Below, piece after piece: positions 29,725-42,065 of a stretch of DNA of 64,000 nucleotides. The stretch lies in the NCBI RefSeq assembly GCF_900188375.1, contig NZ_FZOO01000004.1:372001-436000 (forward strand), in the 5' to 3' direction. The stretch's first letter is position 1. Each line of letters starts with the position of its first letter. This DNA is from Geodermatophilus pulveris. GTDB lineage: Bacteria; Actinomycetota; Actinomycetes; Mycobacteriales; Geodermatophilaceae. The position numbers and the translations under genes were made by a program. The notes below the pieces were generated by a model. That model saw only the letters and a list, made by a program, of their open reading frames with translations. It did no database searches and had not been told where the DNA came from.

Positions 29725-31680
29725 GTGGCCCGGGTCGTCGTCGACGTGCCCCTGGCGCACCTGGACCGGCCCTTCGACTACGCCGTCCCCGACGCGATGG
29801 CCGACGACGTCCGGGCCGGCTGCCGGGTGCGGGTGCGCTTCGCCGGGCAGCTGGTCGACGGCTTCGTCGTCGGGCTCGGCGAGGACACCGAGCACGACGG
29901 GACGCTCGCACCGCTGGCGAAGCTGGTCTCCGGCGAGCCGGTGCTCACCCCGGAGGTGCTCGCGCTGGCCCGCGCGGTGGCCGGGCGCTGGGGCGGCACG
30001 GTCACCGACGTGCTGCGGCTGGCCGTGCCGCCGCGCCGGGCCGCCGCCGAGAAGCGCCCGCCCGCCGAGCGGCCCCCGCCGCCGGCCCCGCCGGACCCGG
30101 CCGGCTTCGCCCGGTACCCGACCGGCCCGGCGCTGCTGACCGCCGTCGCCGAGGGCCGCCCCGCCCGCGCGGTGTGGACCGCGCTGCCGGGGGAGGACTG
30201 GCCGGCCCGGCTGGCCGAGCTGTGCCAGGCGGCGCTGTCCGGCGGCCGCGGCGCCCTGGTCGTGACCCCCGACGGCCGCGACCTCGACCGGCTGGCCGCC
30301 GCCGCCCAGGCCCGGCTGCCGGCGGGCTCGTTCGTCGTGCTGCGCGCCGACGCCGCCCCCGACGCCCGCTACCGGCGGTTCCTGGAGGCCGCCCGCGGCA
30401 CCGCCACGGTGGTGCTCGGCACCCGCGCCGCGGTCTACGCGCCGGTCGCCGACCTCGGGCTGGTCGCCGTCTGGGACGACGGCGACGACCTGCACGCCGA
30501 GCCGCGGGCCCCCTACGCGCACGCCCGCGACGTGCTGGTGCACCGGGCGCACCTCGCCTCCTGCGCCGCCGTCGTCGCGGGCACCGCGCGGACCGCCGAG
30601 GCGCAGCTGCTGGTCGACAGCGGCTGGGCGCACGAGCTGGTCGCCGACCGGGCCACCCTGCGCGCCGCCGCCCCCCGGGTGCAGGCCCTCGGCGCCGACG
30701 CGGAGCTGGCCCGCGACCCGGCGGCCCGCACCGCCCGGCTGCCCAGCCTGGCCCACCGCGTCGCCCGCCAGGCGCTGGCCGACGGCACCCCGGTGCTCGT
30801 GCAGGTGCCGCGCGCCGGGTACGCGCCCGGGCTGGCCTGCGACCGGTGCCGCGCGCCGGCCCGCTGCCCGGCCTGCGCCGGCCCGCTGGGCATCGCCGCG
30901 ACGCCGGGCCACGACGGGTCACGGGTGCCGGCCTGCCGGTGGTGCGCCCGGCCCGCGGCGACCTTCGACTGCCCCTCCTGCCACGGCACCAGGCTGCGCG
31001 CCTCGGTGCTCGGCTCGGCGCGCACCGCCGAGGAGCTGGGCCGGGCCTTCCCCGGCGCCGCCGTGCGGGTGTCCGGCCGCGGGTCGGGCGTGCTGGCCAC
31101 GGTGCCCGCCGGCCCGGCGCTGGTGGTCGCCACGCCGGGCGCCGAGCCGGTCGCCGAGGGCGGCTACGGCGCCGCGCTGCTGCTGGACTCCTGGGCGCTG
31201 CTGGGGCGCGCGGACCTGCGGGCGGGGGAGGAGACGCTGCGCCGCTGGGCCAACGCGGCCACCCTGGTCCGCCCCGCGTCGGCCGGCGGCCAGGTGGTCG
31301 TCGCCGCCGACGCCGCGCACGCCGTCGTGCAGGCGCTGGTCCGCTGGGACCCGGCCTGGCTGGCCGCCCGGGAGCTGGCCGACCGCCGGGAGCTCGGCTT
31401 CCCCCCGGTCACCCGGATGGCCGCGCTGTCCGGGACGCCGCCGGCGCTCGCGGAGTTCCTCGAGGCCGCGCGGCTGCCCGCCGCCGCCGACCTGCTGGGC
31501 CCGGTGCCCGAACCGCCGCGCGCCGGCCAGGAGGGGGCGCGGGAGCGGTACCTGGTGCGGGTGCCGCGCGGGGAGGGCGCGGCGCTGGCGCAGGCGCTCG
31601 CGCAGGTGCAGGGCGTGCGCAGCGCGAGGAAGGTGCGCGATCACGTCCGGGTGCAGCTGGACCCGCTGGACCTGGTCTGA
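29725..31680 (+). CDS. priA: Primosomal protein N' homologue (PriA-like), helicase motifs lost
   Basis: The 651-residue protein has the PriA DNA-binding N-terminus (VARVVVDVPLAHLDRPFDYAVP, FAGQLVDGFVVG) and the zinc cluster with eight Cys (CDRCRAPARCPAC, then CRWCARPAATFDCPSC). No Walker A or DEAH motif is present; the expected P-loop place reads RAVWTALPGEDWPARLAEL. Actinobacterial PriA proteins are known to lack helicase motifs, so it may only scaffold primosome loading. GTG 29725 is the first standard start, but a CTG at 29683 sits behind GGAGG and may be the true start, adding 14 residues. Confidence 0.85.
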   Translation: MARVVVDVPLAHLDRPFDYAVPDAMADDVRAGCRVRVRFAGQLVDGFVVGLGEDTEHDGTLAPLAKLVSGEPVLTPEVLALARAVAGRWGGTVTDVLRLAVPPRRAAAEKRPPAERPPPPAPPDPAGFARYPTGPALLTAVAEGRPARAVWTALPGEDWPARLAELCQAALSGGRGALVVTPDGRDLDRLAAAAQARLPAGSFVVLRADAAPDARYRRFLEAARGTATVVLGTRAAVYAPVADLGLVAVWDDGDDLHAEPRAPYAHARDVLVHRAHLASCAAVVAGTARTAEAQLLVDSGWAHELVADRATLRAAAPRVQALGADAELARDPAARTARLPSLAHRVARQALADGTPVLVQVPRAGYAPGLACDRCRAPARCPACAGPLGIAATPGHDGSRVPACRWCARPAATFDCPSCHGTRLRASVLGSARTAEELGRAFPGAAVRVSGRGSGVLATVPAGPALVVATPGAEPVAEGGYGAALLLDSWALLGRADLRAGEETLRRWANAATLVRPASAGGQVVVAADAAHAVVQALVRWDPAWLAARELADRRELGFPPVTRMAALSGTPPALAEFLEAARLPAAADLLGPVPEPPRAGQEGARERYLVRVPRGEGAALAQALAQVQGVRSARKVRDHVRVQLDPLDLV

Positions 31681-31708
31681 GCCGGCCGCGCGAGGGCGGG
31701 GTCCGGTC

Positions 31709-32203
31709 TCAGTCCCGCATCTGCTCCAGCAGCTCGGCGAGCTCGTCGTCCAGGCCGGCGGTGGACCGGTCCTGGGCGATCCGGGCCGTCGCCCTGCGCC
31801 ACCACACCGGCGCGGCGGAGACCGCCGTGGCCACGCCCACCACCAGCCCGAGCAGCAGGTGCGGGTGGGCGTGGCCGCGGCGGCTCAGCTCCCGGCTGAC
31901 CGGCCCGTCGAGCACGGTGGCCACCAGCCCCCAGCCGGTGGTCACCAGCGCCTGCGCGAGCCGGGCCGTCTGGTCGTACGGCTCGTCGGGCAGCGGGGGC
32001 AGTCCGCGCAGCGCCCGGCGCAGCGTCGGCAGCTCGCGCACGACGGTCTCGCCGGTCACCGCCGCGCCGATCGCCAGGTACACCCGGGCCCGGGCCCAGG
32101 ACCGGGCGGGCAGCTCCAGGGCCGCCTCCGCGCTGCCCACCACCAGGCCGTCGACGACGGCGCTGACGACCGCTCGGACCCGGTGCGACGTGGCTGAGGC
32201 CAT
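31709..32203 (-). CDS. Small membrane protein of unknown function
   Basis: The 164-residue protein has two or three hydrophobic segments (VYLAIGAAVTGE region, ALVTTGWGLVATVL, LLLGLVVGVATAVSAAPVWW) and a charged C-terminal tail ending ELLEQMRD. I do not recognise the family. ATG 32203 is chosen because a long GTG-initiated upstream extension has no family support. It is divergent from def by 77 bases and convergent with priA. Confidence 0.6.
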   Translation of the reverse strand: MASATSHRVRAVVSAVVDGLVVGSAEAALELPARSWARARVYLAIGAAVTGETVVRELPTLRRALRGLPPLPDEPYDQTARLAQALVTTGWGLVATVLDGPVSRELSRRGHAHPHLLLGLVVGVATAVSAAPVWWRRATARIAQDRSTAGLDDELAELLEQMRD

Positions 32204-32280
32204 GGCTGCACGGTAGCCAGGTCCCCCCTCCCGCCGCGGCACGAGCGGAGGGTCGCGGGGGGTGCTTCTAGGATCGACCG

Positions 32281-32814
32281 GTGAGCGTGACCCCGATCCG
32301 GCTGATGGGCGACCCGGTGCTGCGCACCCCGGCCGCCCCGGTCGTCGACTTCGACCGCGAGCTGCGCCGGCTGGTGGCAGACCTCACCGACACCATGTTC
32401 GCCGCGGGGGGCGCCGGGCTGGCCGCGCCGCAGATCGGCGTGGGCCTGCGGGTCTTCACCTGGTACGTCGACGGCGAGGTCGGCCACCTGGTCAACCCCG
32501 AGGTGACGACGGTGGGGGAGGAGACCGAGGAGGGCCCGGAGGGCTGCCTGTCCATCCCCGGGTACACCTTCGACTGCCGGCGGCACCTGTACGTGGCCGC
32601 CACCGGGGTCGACCTGCACGGGGAGCCGCTGCGCGTCGAGGGCTCGCACATGCTGGCCCGCGCGGTGCAGCACGAGGTCGACCACCTCGACGGCGTGCTG
32701 TTCGTCGACCGGCTGGACGCCGAGGCCCGCGCGGCGGCCCTCGCCGCGATCAGCGAGGCCGAGTGGGCCGGTGCCGGCGCCTGGGTGCCGCGGGTCGAGG
32801 TGAGCCCCCACTGA
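32281..32814 (+). CDS. def: Peptide deformylase
   Basis: The 177-residue protein contains all three deformylase motifs: [21 protein letters not shown] with the metal-ligand Cys, and [12 protein letters not shown] with the catalytic Glu and two His. It removes the formyl group from nascent N-termini. It is followed with overlap by fmt, the enzyme that adds the formyl group to Met-tRNA, a common pairing. Confidence 0.96.
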   Translation: MSVTPIRLMGDPVLRTPAAPVVDFDRELRRLVADLTDTMFAAGGAGLAAPQIGVGLRVFTWYVDGEVGHLVNPEVTTVGEETEEGPEGCLSIPGYTFDCRRHLYVAATGVDLHGEPLRVEGSHMLARAVQHEVDHLDGVLFVDRLDAEARAAALAAISEAEWAGAGAWVPRVEVSPH

Positions 32815-33746
32815 GGCTGCTCCTCGCCGGGACGCCGGACGTCGCCGTCCCCTCCCTGGAACTCCTGCTGGCCTCCGACCACGACGTGGTGGCCGTGCTG
32901 ACCCGGCCCGACGCACCGTCCGGGCGCGGCCGCCGGGTCAGCCGGTCGCCGGTCGCCGAGCGGGCCGACGCCGCCGGAGTCCCGGTGCTGCAGCCGCGGT
33001 CGCCGCGCGACCCGGACTTCCTCGAGCAGCTGGCCGACCTCGCCGTCGACTGCGCGCCCGTGGTGGCCTACGGCGCCCTGGTCCCGGCCGCGGCGCTGGC
33101 GGTGCCGCGGTTCGGCTGGGTCAACCTGCACTTCTCCCTGCTGCCCGCCTGGCGCGGCGCCGCACCGGTGCAGCACGCGGTCATGGCCGGCGACGAGGTC
33201 ACCGGGGCCTCGACCTTCCGGCTGGAGGAGGGCCTGGACACCGGCCCGGTGTACGGCGTGGTCACCGAGCCCGTCGCGCCCCGGGACACCGCCGGGGACC
33301 TGCTGGCCCGGCTCGCGGTCAGCGGCGCCCGGCTGCTGGTGACCACCCTCGACGGCATCGCGGCCGGCACCCTGGAGCCCCGGCCGCAGCCGGCCGACGG
33401 CGTGAGCCTGGCCCCGCGGATCGAGCCGGCCGACGCCCGCGTGGACTGGTCACTGCCCGCGCACGTGGTCGACCGCCGGGTGCGCGGGACCACCCCGGCA
33501 CCCGGGGCCTGGACGACGTGGCGCGGGGACCGGCTGCGGCTGGGCCCGGTCGAGCCGCTGCCCTCGTCGCTCGGCCTGGAGCCCGGCGAGCTGTCGGTGG
33601 GGCCGACCGGCGTGCTCGTGGGCACCGGCCGCGGCGCCGTCCGGCTCGGTGAGGTGCAGCCGGCCGGCCGGCGCATGCTGCCCGCGCCCGACTGGGCCCG
33701 CGGGGCCCGCCCGGCACCGGGCGAGCGGCTGGGCGGGGACTCGTGA
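32811..33746 (+). CDS. fmt: Methionyl-tRNA formyltransferase, probable CTG start
   Basis: The 311-residue protein has [19 protein letters not shown] at the N-terminus, [19 protein letters not shown] with the catalytic His, and [17 protein letters not shown], plus the C-terminal tRNA-binding domain. No ATG, GTG or TTG gives the normal N-terminus. A CTG at 32811, overlapping the def stop as CTGA and preceded by GAGGTGA with 7-base spacing, does. The nearest standard in-frame start, GTG 32763, would add 16 residues unlike the family. It formylates initiator Met-tRNA. Confidence 0.92.
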   Translation: MRLLLAGTPDVAVPSLELLLASDHDVVAVLTRPDAPSGRGRRVSRSPVAERADAAGVPVLQPRSPRDPDFLEQLADLAVDCAPVVAYGALVPAAALAVPRFGWVNLHFSLLPAWRGAAPVQHAVMAGDEVTGASTFRLEEGLDTGPVYGVVTEPVAPRDTAGDLLARLAVSGARLLVTTLDGIAAGTLEPRPQPADGVSLAPRIEPADARVDWSLPAHVVDRRVRGTTPAPGAWTTWRGDRLRLGPVEPLPSSLGLEPGELSVGPTGVLVGTGRGAVRLGEVQPAGRRMLPAPDWARGARPAPGERLGGDS

Positions 33747-35128
33747 GCGGCCCGCGCGGCGGCACCCGTCGTCCGACGTCCCGCCGCCGCCGGCCGGCCC
33801 TGGACGGCGCCCGGCTGACCGCCTACGACGTCCTGGACGGCGTCACCAGCCGCGCCGCGTACGCCAACCTGCTGCTGCCGCAGCTGCTGCGCGAGCGGGC
33901 CGCCGACCTCAACGGGCGCGATGCCGCGTTCGCCACCCAGCTCGCCTACGGGGCGCTGCGGGCCACCGGCACCCTGGACGCGGTGCTGGCCCCGCTGGTC
34001 TCCCGGCCGCTGGCCGAGCTGGACCCGCGGGTGCTGGACCTGCTGCGGCTGGGCGCCTACCAGCTGCTGGACCTGCGGGTGCCGGCGCACGCCGCGGTCG
34101 ACACGACCGTGGCGCTCACCCGGGCGATCGTCGGCACCGGCGCCTCGGGGCTGGTGAACGCGGTGCTGCGCAAGGTCGCCGCCGGCGGCGACCGGGCGGC
34201 CTGGGTCGAGCAGCTCGGCGGGGACGGCGACCAGCGGCTGGCCCTGGCCACCGACCACCCGCGCTGGGTCGTCGAGGCCTGGCGCGACGCGCTGGGCGCG
34301 GACGCCGGCGAGCTCGAGGCCGCGCTGCTGGCCGACGGCGCCGCCCCGGAGGTGCACCTGGTCGCCCGCCGGGTGCCGCGCGAGCAGCTGGTGGCGGAGT
34401 CCGGCGGGGAGCCGGGGCCGTGGTCGCCGTACGCCGTCCGGCTCGGCGGTGGGGACCCGGCGCGCGTGCCGTCGGTGCGCGCCGGCCGAGCCGCGGTGCA
34501 GGACGAGGGCAGCCAGCTGGCCGCGCTGCTGCTGGCCCGCGCCCCGCTGGAGGGCCGGGACGCCGCCTGGCTGGACGTCTGCGCCGGCCCCGGGGGCAAG
34601 GCCGGGCTGCTGGCCGCCGTCCGGCCCGAGGGGGTGCGGATCACCGCGGCCGACCGGGCGCCGCACCGGGCCGAGCTGGTCCGACAGGCGCTGGGCGAGG
34701 AGGCCGGCGTCGAGGTGGTCGTCGCCGACGGCCGGACGCCGCCGTGGCCGTCGGGCTCCTTCGACCGGGTGCTGCTGGACGCCCCGTGCACCGGGCTGGG
34801 GGCGCTGCGCCGCCGCCCCGAGGTGCGCTGGCGCCGGACCGCGGACGACGTCGCGCCGCTCGCCGAGCTGCAGACGGCGCTGCTGGACGGTGCGCTGGCC
34901 TCGGTGCGCCCCGGCGGCGTGGTCGCCTACGTGACGTGCTCGCCGCACACCGCCGAGACCGTCGCCGTCGTCGACGCCGCGGCCGGGCGGGACGACGTCG
35001 AGGTGCTGCCGGTCGCGCCGCTGTTCCCCGAGGTGCCCGGGATGGCGCGCGGGGACCACGGGCAGCTTTGGCCGCACCGGCACGGCACCGACGCGATGTT
35101 CCTGGCCCTGCTCCGCCGTACCCGCTGA
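33743..35128 (+). CDS. rsmB: 16S rRNA (cytosine-967 C5) methyltransferase
   Basis: The 461-residue protein joins an N-terminal NusB-like RNA-binding domain (about residues 25-165) to a Rossmann methyltransferase: [15 protein letters not shown] (SAM site), [19 protein letters not shown] with the release Cys, and [12 protein letters not shown] with the nucleophile Cys. It modifies 16S rRNA with SAM. The Arg-rich N-terminal 25 residues are an extension. The GTG overlaps the fmt stop. Confidence 0.93.
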   Translation: MSGPRGGTRRPTSRRRRPALDGARLTAYDVLDGVTSRAAYANLLLPQLLRERAADLNGRDAAFATQLAYGALRATGTLDAVLAPLVSRPLAELDPRVLDLLRLGAYQLLDLRVPAHAAVDTTVALTRAIVGTGASGLVNAVLRKVAAGGDRAAWVEQLGGDGDQRLALATDHPRWVVEAWRDALGADAGELEAALLADGAAPEVHLVARRVPREQLVAESGGEPGPWSPYAVRLGGGDPARVPSVRAGRAAVQDEGSQLAALLLARAPLEGRDAAWLDVCAGPGGKAGLLAAVRPEGVRITAADRAPHRAELVRQALGEEAGVEVVVADGRTPPWPSGSFDRVLLDAPCTGLGALRRRPEVRWRRTADDVAPLAELQTALLDGALASVRPGGVVAYVTCSPHTAETVAVVDAAAGRDDVEVLPVAPLFPEVPGMARGDHGQLWPHRHGTDAMFLALLRRTR

Positions 35129-35167
35129 GCCCGGCGGGGGTCGGGTGGGGCGCCGCCGGCCGAGGTC

Positions 35168-35214
35168 GTGCGCCGGGGCCCCGTCCCGTGGCCGCGGACG
35201 GGGCCCCGGCGCAC
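35168..35214. terminator. Perfect 19-bp hairpin between rsmB and rpe
   Basis: The arms 35168-35186 and 35196-35214 are perfectly complementary over 19 bases (starting GTGCGCCGGGGCCCCGTCC) around a 9-base loop. It lies 40 bases behind rsmB. No T-run follows, but in GC-rich actinobacteria such hairpins commonly terminate. It also starts 78 bases before rpe. I see no FMN-riboswitch core here. Confidence 0.65.
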
Positions 35215-35291
35215 ACCCTCCCCGCCCCGGGTCGGCCCGCTGCCCCCACGGCCGGGGAACGCCGATCGGCCCGGACCTAGACTCGGCGGAC

Positions 35292-35966
35292 GTGCCCCGC
35301 CGCCCGCTGATCGCCCCCAGTCTCCTGTCGGCGGACTTCGCCCGGCTGGGCGAGGAGGCGCAGCGGGTGGCCGACGCCGACTGGCTGCACTTCGACGTCA
35401 TGGACGCCCACTTCGTGCCCAACCTGACCTTCGGCCTGCCGGTGATGCAGGCGGTGCAGGCGGTCAGCCCCGTGCCGCTGGACTGCCACCTCATGATCGA
35501 GGCCCCGGAGCGCTGGGCGCCGGGCTACGCCGAGGCCGGCGCGCGGAACGTGACCGTGCACGCCGAGGCCTGCACCGGCGACCCGCGCGCCCTGGCCCGG
35601 GACCTGCGCGCCGCCGGGTCGCTGGCCGGCCTGGCGCTCAAGCCGGGCACCGACCTCGACCCCTACCTCGACGTCCTCCGCGGGTTCGACACCCTGCTGG
35701 TCATGACCGTCGAGCCCGGCTTCGGCGGCCAGTCGTTCATCGCCGGGACCCTGCCCAAGGTGCGCCGGGCGCGGGAGCTGACCGACACCGGCCACCTCAC
35801 GCTGCTGGTCGAGGTGGACGGCGGCATCAACGCCGAGACCATCGAGCAGGCCGCCGAGGCCGGGGCCGACGTCTTCGTCGCGGGCTCCGCCGTCTACGGC
35901 GCCGACGACCCCGCCCGGGCGATCGCCGCGCTGCGCGCCACGGCGACCGCGGCACAGCCCGGGTGA
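35292..35966 (+). CDS. rpe: Ribulose-phosphate 3-epimerase
   Basis: The 224-residue TIM barrel has [51 protein letters not shown] and [12 protein letters not shown] with the catalytic Asp residues. It interconverts ribulose 5-phosphate and xylulose 5-phosphate. Ribulose 5-phosphate is the substrate of the DHBP synthase half of RibBA, three genes downstream in the same run. GTG 35292 follows CGGCGGAC and is the only start that gives the family N-terminus. Confidence 0.95.
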   Translation: MPRRPLIAPSLLSADFARLGEEAQRVADADWLHFDVMDAHFVPNLTFGLPVMQAVQAVSPVPLDCHLMIEAPERWAPGYAEAGARNVTVHAEACTGDPRALARDLRAAGSLAGLALKPGTDLDPYLDVLRGFDTLLVMTVEPGFGGQSFIAGTLPKVRRARELTDTGHLTLLVEVDGGINAETIEQAAEAGADVFVAGSAVYGADDPARAIAALRATATAAQPG

Positions 35967-37039
35967 GCGTCCCCGCGGCCGAGTCCAGCGCCATGGCCCG
36001 CGCCCGGGAGCTCGGCTGGGACGTCCTGGGCACCACCAGCCCGAACCCGGCGGTGGGCGCGGTGGTCCTGGCCGCCGACGGGACGCCGGTGGGGGAGGGC
36101 GCGACCGCGCCGCCCGGGGGGCCGCACGCCGAGGTGCGGGCCCTCGCGCAGGCCGGCGAGCGGGCCCGCGGGGGGACGGCGGTGGTCACCCTGGAGCCGT
36201 GCGCGCACACCGGGCGCACCGGCCCGTGCGCGGACGCGCTGCTGGCCGCCGGGATCGCCCGGGTGGTGGTCGCGGTCCCCGAGCCGACGCGGCTGGCCGG
36301 GGGCGGCGCGCAGCGGCTGCGCGCGGCCGGCGTCGACGTCGTCCTCGGCGTCGAGGAGGCCGCGGCCGCCGAGGGCGCGCTCGGTCCGTGGCTGACCGGC
36401 GTCCGCGAGCACCGGCCCCAGGTGGTGTGGAAGGTCGCCGGCACCCTCGACGGGCGGGTCGCCGCCGCCGACGGCAGCAGCCGCTGGGTCACCGGCCCGG
36501 AGGCGCGGGCCGCCGTCCACCGGCTGCGGGCCACCTGCGACGCCGTCGTCGTGGGGTCGGGCACCGCGCTGGCCGACGACCCCCGGCTCACCGTCCGCGA
36601 CGCCGACGGCCGGGACGCCGACCGGCAGCCGCTGCGCGTGGTCCTCGACCGCCGCGGCCGGCTGCCGTCCACCGCCCGCGTGCACGACGGCGCCGCCCCC
36701 ACCCTGGTCAGCTCCGCGGCCACCGCGCGGGCGCTGCTGGACGAGCTGTTCACCCGCGACGTCCGCCGCGTGCTGCTCGAGGGCGGCCCCACCCTGGCCG
36801 CGGCCTTCCTGCGGGACGGGCTGGTCGACGAGGCCGTCGTGCACCTGGCCCCCACGCTGCTCGGCGCCGGCCCGTCCCTGGTCGGCGACCTGGGAATCTC
36901 CGGGATCGGCGAGGCGCTGACCCTGACGGTCAGCGGCCTCACCCGCCTGGGCGGGGACGTGGAGATCCGCCTGCGGCCCACCCGGCACACTGGGGACGGG
37001 CGCACCGCGGACGACCGCGACGCGACCGGAGGGAGTTGA
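35963..37039 (+). CDS. ribD: Riboflavin biosynthesis deaminase/reductase
   Basis: The 358-residue protein has the zinc deaminase domain ([21 protein letters not shown] with catalytic His-Glu, [13 protein letters not shown]) and a C-terminal reductase domain ([38 protein letters not shown]). It performs the second and third steps of riboflavin synthesis from GTP. The GTG overlaps the rpe stop. A GGAGGGAG ribosome site for ribE lies in its last codons. Confidence 0.95.
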   Translation: MSVPAAESSAMARARELGWDVLGTTSPNPAVGAVVLAADGTPVGEGATAPPGGPHAEVRALAQAGERARGGTAVVTLEPCAHTGRTGPCADALLAAGIARVVVAVPEPTRLAGGGAQRLRAAGVDVVLGVEEAAAAEGALGPWLTGVREHRPQVVWKVAGTLDGRVAAADGSSRWVTGPEARAAVHRLRATCDAVVVGSGTALADDPRLTVRDADGRDADRQPLRVVLDRRGRLPSTARVHDGAAPTLVSSAATARALLDELFTRDVRRVLLEGGPTLAAAFLRDGLVDEAVVHLAPTLLGAGPSLVGDLGISGIGEALTLTVSGLTRLGGDVEIRLRPTRHTGDGRTADDRDATGGS

Positions 37040-37041
37040 TC

Positions 37042-39759
<2,718 letters not shown>

Positions 39760-39826
39760 GAGAGGACCCCCGCGCCCCCCACGGCACGCTCCGCGCGCCG
39801 CGGGACCCTGCGCGAGGGCCGTTCCA
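39760..39826. repeat. Dispersed hairpin repeat, copy 3
   Basis: It shows the same design as the other copies: AGAGGACCCC at the start, CCCCGCGC pairing towards GCGCGAGGGC, CCCCCCACGGC in the middle, and GGCCGTTCCA at the end. It is more degenerate in the loop. It directly follows the hisE stop and ends before the hisG ribosome site AAGGAG. Confidence 0.7.
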
Positions 39827-39850
39827 CCCACCCACCGAAGGAGATCGACC

Positions 39851-40717
39851 GTGCTGCGCATCGCCGTGCCCAACAAGGGGGTCCTGAGCGAGCCGGCCGC
39901 CGAGATGCTCACCGAGAGCGGCTACCGGCAGCGGCGCAGCACCAAGGACCTCGCCGTCTACGACCCGGACAACGACACCGAGTTCTTCTACCTGCGCCCC
40001 CGCGACATCGCCGTCTACGTCGCCGCCGGCACCCTGGACGTCGGCATCACCGGCCGGGACATGCTGCTGGAGACCGCCCCGCCCGGCGGTGAGGGCGCGG
40101 CCGCGGTGGAGGTCATGCCGCTGGGCTTCGGCCGGAGCTCCTTCCGCTTCGCCGCGCCGGTGGAGTCCGGCATCGGCAGCGTCGAGGAGCTCGCCGGCAA
40201 GCGGATCGCCACCGCCTACCCGGTGGTGCTGCAGCGCCACCTCGACGAGCGCGCCATCCCGGCCGAGGTGGTCAAGCTCGACGGCGCGGTGGAGACCGCC
40301 TGCCGGCTCGGGGTCGCCGACGCCGTCTGCGACGTGGTGGAGACCGGGACGACGCTGCGCGCGGCCGGGCTGCACATCATCGGCGAGCCGGTGCTCAGCA
40401 GCGAGGCCATCCTGGTGCGCCGGGCCGGGGCCGAGGAGATCCCGGCCGTCGCCCAGCTGCGCCGCCGGCTGCGCGGGGTCCTGGTCGCCCGGCAGTACGT
40501 GATGCTCGACTACGACTGCCCCAACGAGCTGCTGGAGAAGGCGACCGCGCTCACCCCCGGCCTGGAGGGCCCGACGGTCAGCCCGCTGCAGACGCCGGGC
40601 TGGTCGGCGGTGCGCGCGATGGTCGCCCAGGGCGACACCAACCGGGTGATGGACGACCTCTGGGAGCTCGGCGCCCGCGCGATCCTCGTCACGAGCATCC
40701 ACGCCTGCAGGCTCTGA
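39851..40717 (+). CDS. hisG: ATP phosphoribosyltransferase (long form)
   Basis: The 288-residue protein starts LRIAVPNKGVLSEPAAEML and has the catalytic domain (DVGITGRDMLLE, ADAVCDVVETGTTLRAAGL) and the C-terminal regulatory domain (APTVSPLQ-type segment GPTVSPLQTPGWSAVRAMV), so it is the self-sufficient long form that does not need HisZ. It starts histidine synthesis from ATP and PRPP. GTG 39851 has AAGGAG upstream. Confidence 0.96.
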   Translation: MLRIAVPNKGVLSEPAAEMLTESGYRQRRSTKDLAVYDPDNDTEFFYLRPRDIAVYVAAGTLDVGITGRDMLLETAPPGGEGAAAVEVMPLGFGRSSFRFAAPVESGIGSVEELAGKRIATAYPVVLQRHLDERAIPAEVVKLDGAVETACRLGVADAVCDVVETGTTLRAAGLHIIGEPVLSSEAILVRRAGAEEIPAVAQLRRRLRGVLVARQYVMLDYDCPNELLEKATALTPGLEGPTVSPLQTPGWSAVRAMVAQGDTNRVMDDLWELGARAILVTSIHACRL

Positions 40718-40781
40718 CCCGGTCGGCCGGGAGCCGCCGAGCCAGGTGCCTCCCGCGCGCGCGAGGCACCTGGCCGGGAGG

Positions 40782-41789
40782 TCAGCGGCGGGTGGTGCGC
40801 TCCACCAGGTCGATCGCGGTGCACATGCCCAGCGCCATGGCCCGGCCGCTGGTGGCACCGGTGGACAGCAGCCCGGCGATGGCCGGCGCCAGCGGCCGCT
40901 CGCCGACCAGCCCGTGCAGCACCGCCGCGTACTCGGCGCTCACCCGGCCGGCCGCTGCGTGCCGCAGCAGGGCCCGCGACAGCTCCGTCGTGCGGCCGGC
41001 GGCCAGCGCGGTCACCGCGGCGGAGAAGCGCTCGGCGGCCGGGTGGCCCAGGAGCACCAGGCCGGCCATCGTCCCGGCCATGACGTCGTCCCCGGCCGGG
41101 GTGAGCCCCGGTCCCAGGCCGATCAGCCGGGTGGCGGTGCGCAGCGCGGCGTCGAGGTCGGCCCGGCGGACGGCGCCCCGCAGCGCGGCCAGCGGCCCAC
41201 CGGGACCGGCCGGCAGGCCGGGCAGGGTGAACGCGCTGTGCGGCACTCCCTCGCCGTAGAGGGCGTTGCGCAGCAGACGCACCCCCTCGGGCAGCAGGGC
41301 CGGACGCGGGCGGGGCAGCCGCGGGCGCGGGTCCCACCAGGCAGCGGCGCTCACGGCGAGGTCGCCGACGACGATCCGCCCGCCGCCGACCTCGGCCGCC
41401 GCGTCCGGCGGCAGGGCGACCAGCGGGCGGCCGTTGCTCGGCCGGAAGAGCAGGCAGGCCAGCGGGAGCCGGGCCGCGTCGCTGGTGAGCACCCCGACGA
41501 CGTCACCCCCGCGGTCGGTGGGCACGTGCAGGTAGACGGCCGCCGGGACGCTCAGCAGCACGCGCGCCGGGCGGACCGGGCCGCGCAGCAGCGCGGCGAC
41601 ACCGGTGCTCGCCGAGGCGGGCACGGCGGTGGCGGCACGGGCGACCGGGGCGGTGCGCGCGGTGGCCTGGGCGGACTCGCGCGGCAGCGGGATGGTGGGG
41701 AGTGCGGACCGTGCGGCGTGGACGCCCGGGGACGTCCGGTCCCCGGGGCGGCTGCCGCCCGGCCCGGCGGTCTCGTCGATGGTGCGCAT
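40782..41789 (-). CDS. DUF2877-family protein
   Basis: The 335-residue protein ends with a Gly-rich motif block typical of DUF2877: GLGPGLTPAGDDVMAGTMAGL near residue 245 and LLSTGATSGRAMALGMCTAI near the C-terminus. The first 60 residues are Ala/Pro-rich. ATG 41789 has AGAGG upstream. Family members occur near purine- or carbamoyl-compound catabolism genes; this one is divergent from a PucR-type regulator, which fits a catabolic role, but the reaction is unknown to me. Confidence 0.7.
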   Translation of the reverse strand: MRTIDETAGPGGSRPGDRTSPGVHAARSALPTIPLPRESAQATARTAPVARAATAVPASASTGVAALLRGPVRPARVLLSVPAAVYLHVPTDRGGDVVGVLTSDAARLPLACLLFRPSNGRPLVALPPDAAAEVGGGRIVVGDLAVSAAAWWDPRPRLPRPRPALLPEGVRLLRNALYGEGVPHSAFTLPGLPAGPGGPLAALRGAVRRADLDAALRTATRLIGLGPGLTPAGDDVMAGTMAGLVLLGHPAAERFSAAVTALAAGRTTELSRALLRHAAAGRVSAEYAAVLHGLVGERPLAPAIAGLLSTGATSGRAMALGMCTAIDLVERTTRR

Positions 41790-41961
41790 GGCGACCTCTT
41801 CACGCTGGGAGACCACGGGAGGCGCCCGTCGGCTCGAGGCCCCCCGCCCGGGCCCGGTCCACCCGCTGGAGAGGTCGGACGGCCCCCTCGGCGGGGAACC
41901 GGCCTACCATCCACCGGGCGGAGAACGACCGGGTCTCGAACCTATGCGGCGCGTCGCACGC

Positions 41962-41990
41962 CCAAGTATGGCGGATCTCGCCAAGAATGG
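41962..41990. promoter_or_regulatory. Twin CCA-N4-TGG sites between DUF2877 gene and pucR
   Basis: CCAAGTATGG (41962-41971) and CCAAGAATGG (41981-41990) are near-identical 10-mers on a 19-base period, about two helical turns, within the 276-base divergent interval. Each is also an imperfect palindrome with CCA/TGG ends. They are candidate operators for the adjacent regulator. Confidence 0.45.
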
Positions 41991-42065
41991 GGTGCCGCGT
42001 CCGGGCAGTGATGACAGGGTGCCGCCCTCTGGTCGTGGTCGACAGCAACTGAGAAGGTGGATGGC

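Noticed and set aside
35129..35291. FMN riboswitch before the riboflavin genes
   Set aside because: No RFN core motifs are present; only a simple perfect hairpin is seen.
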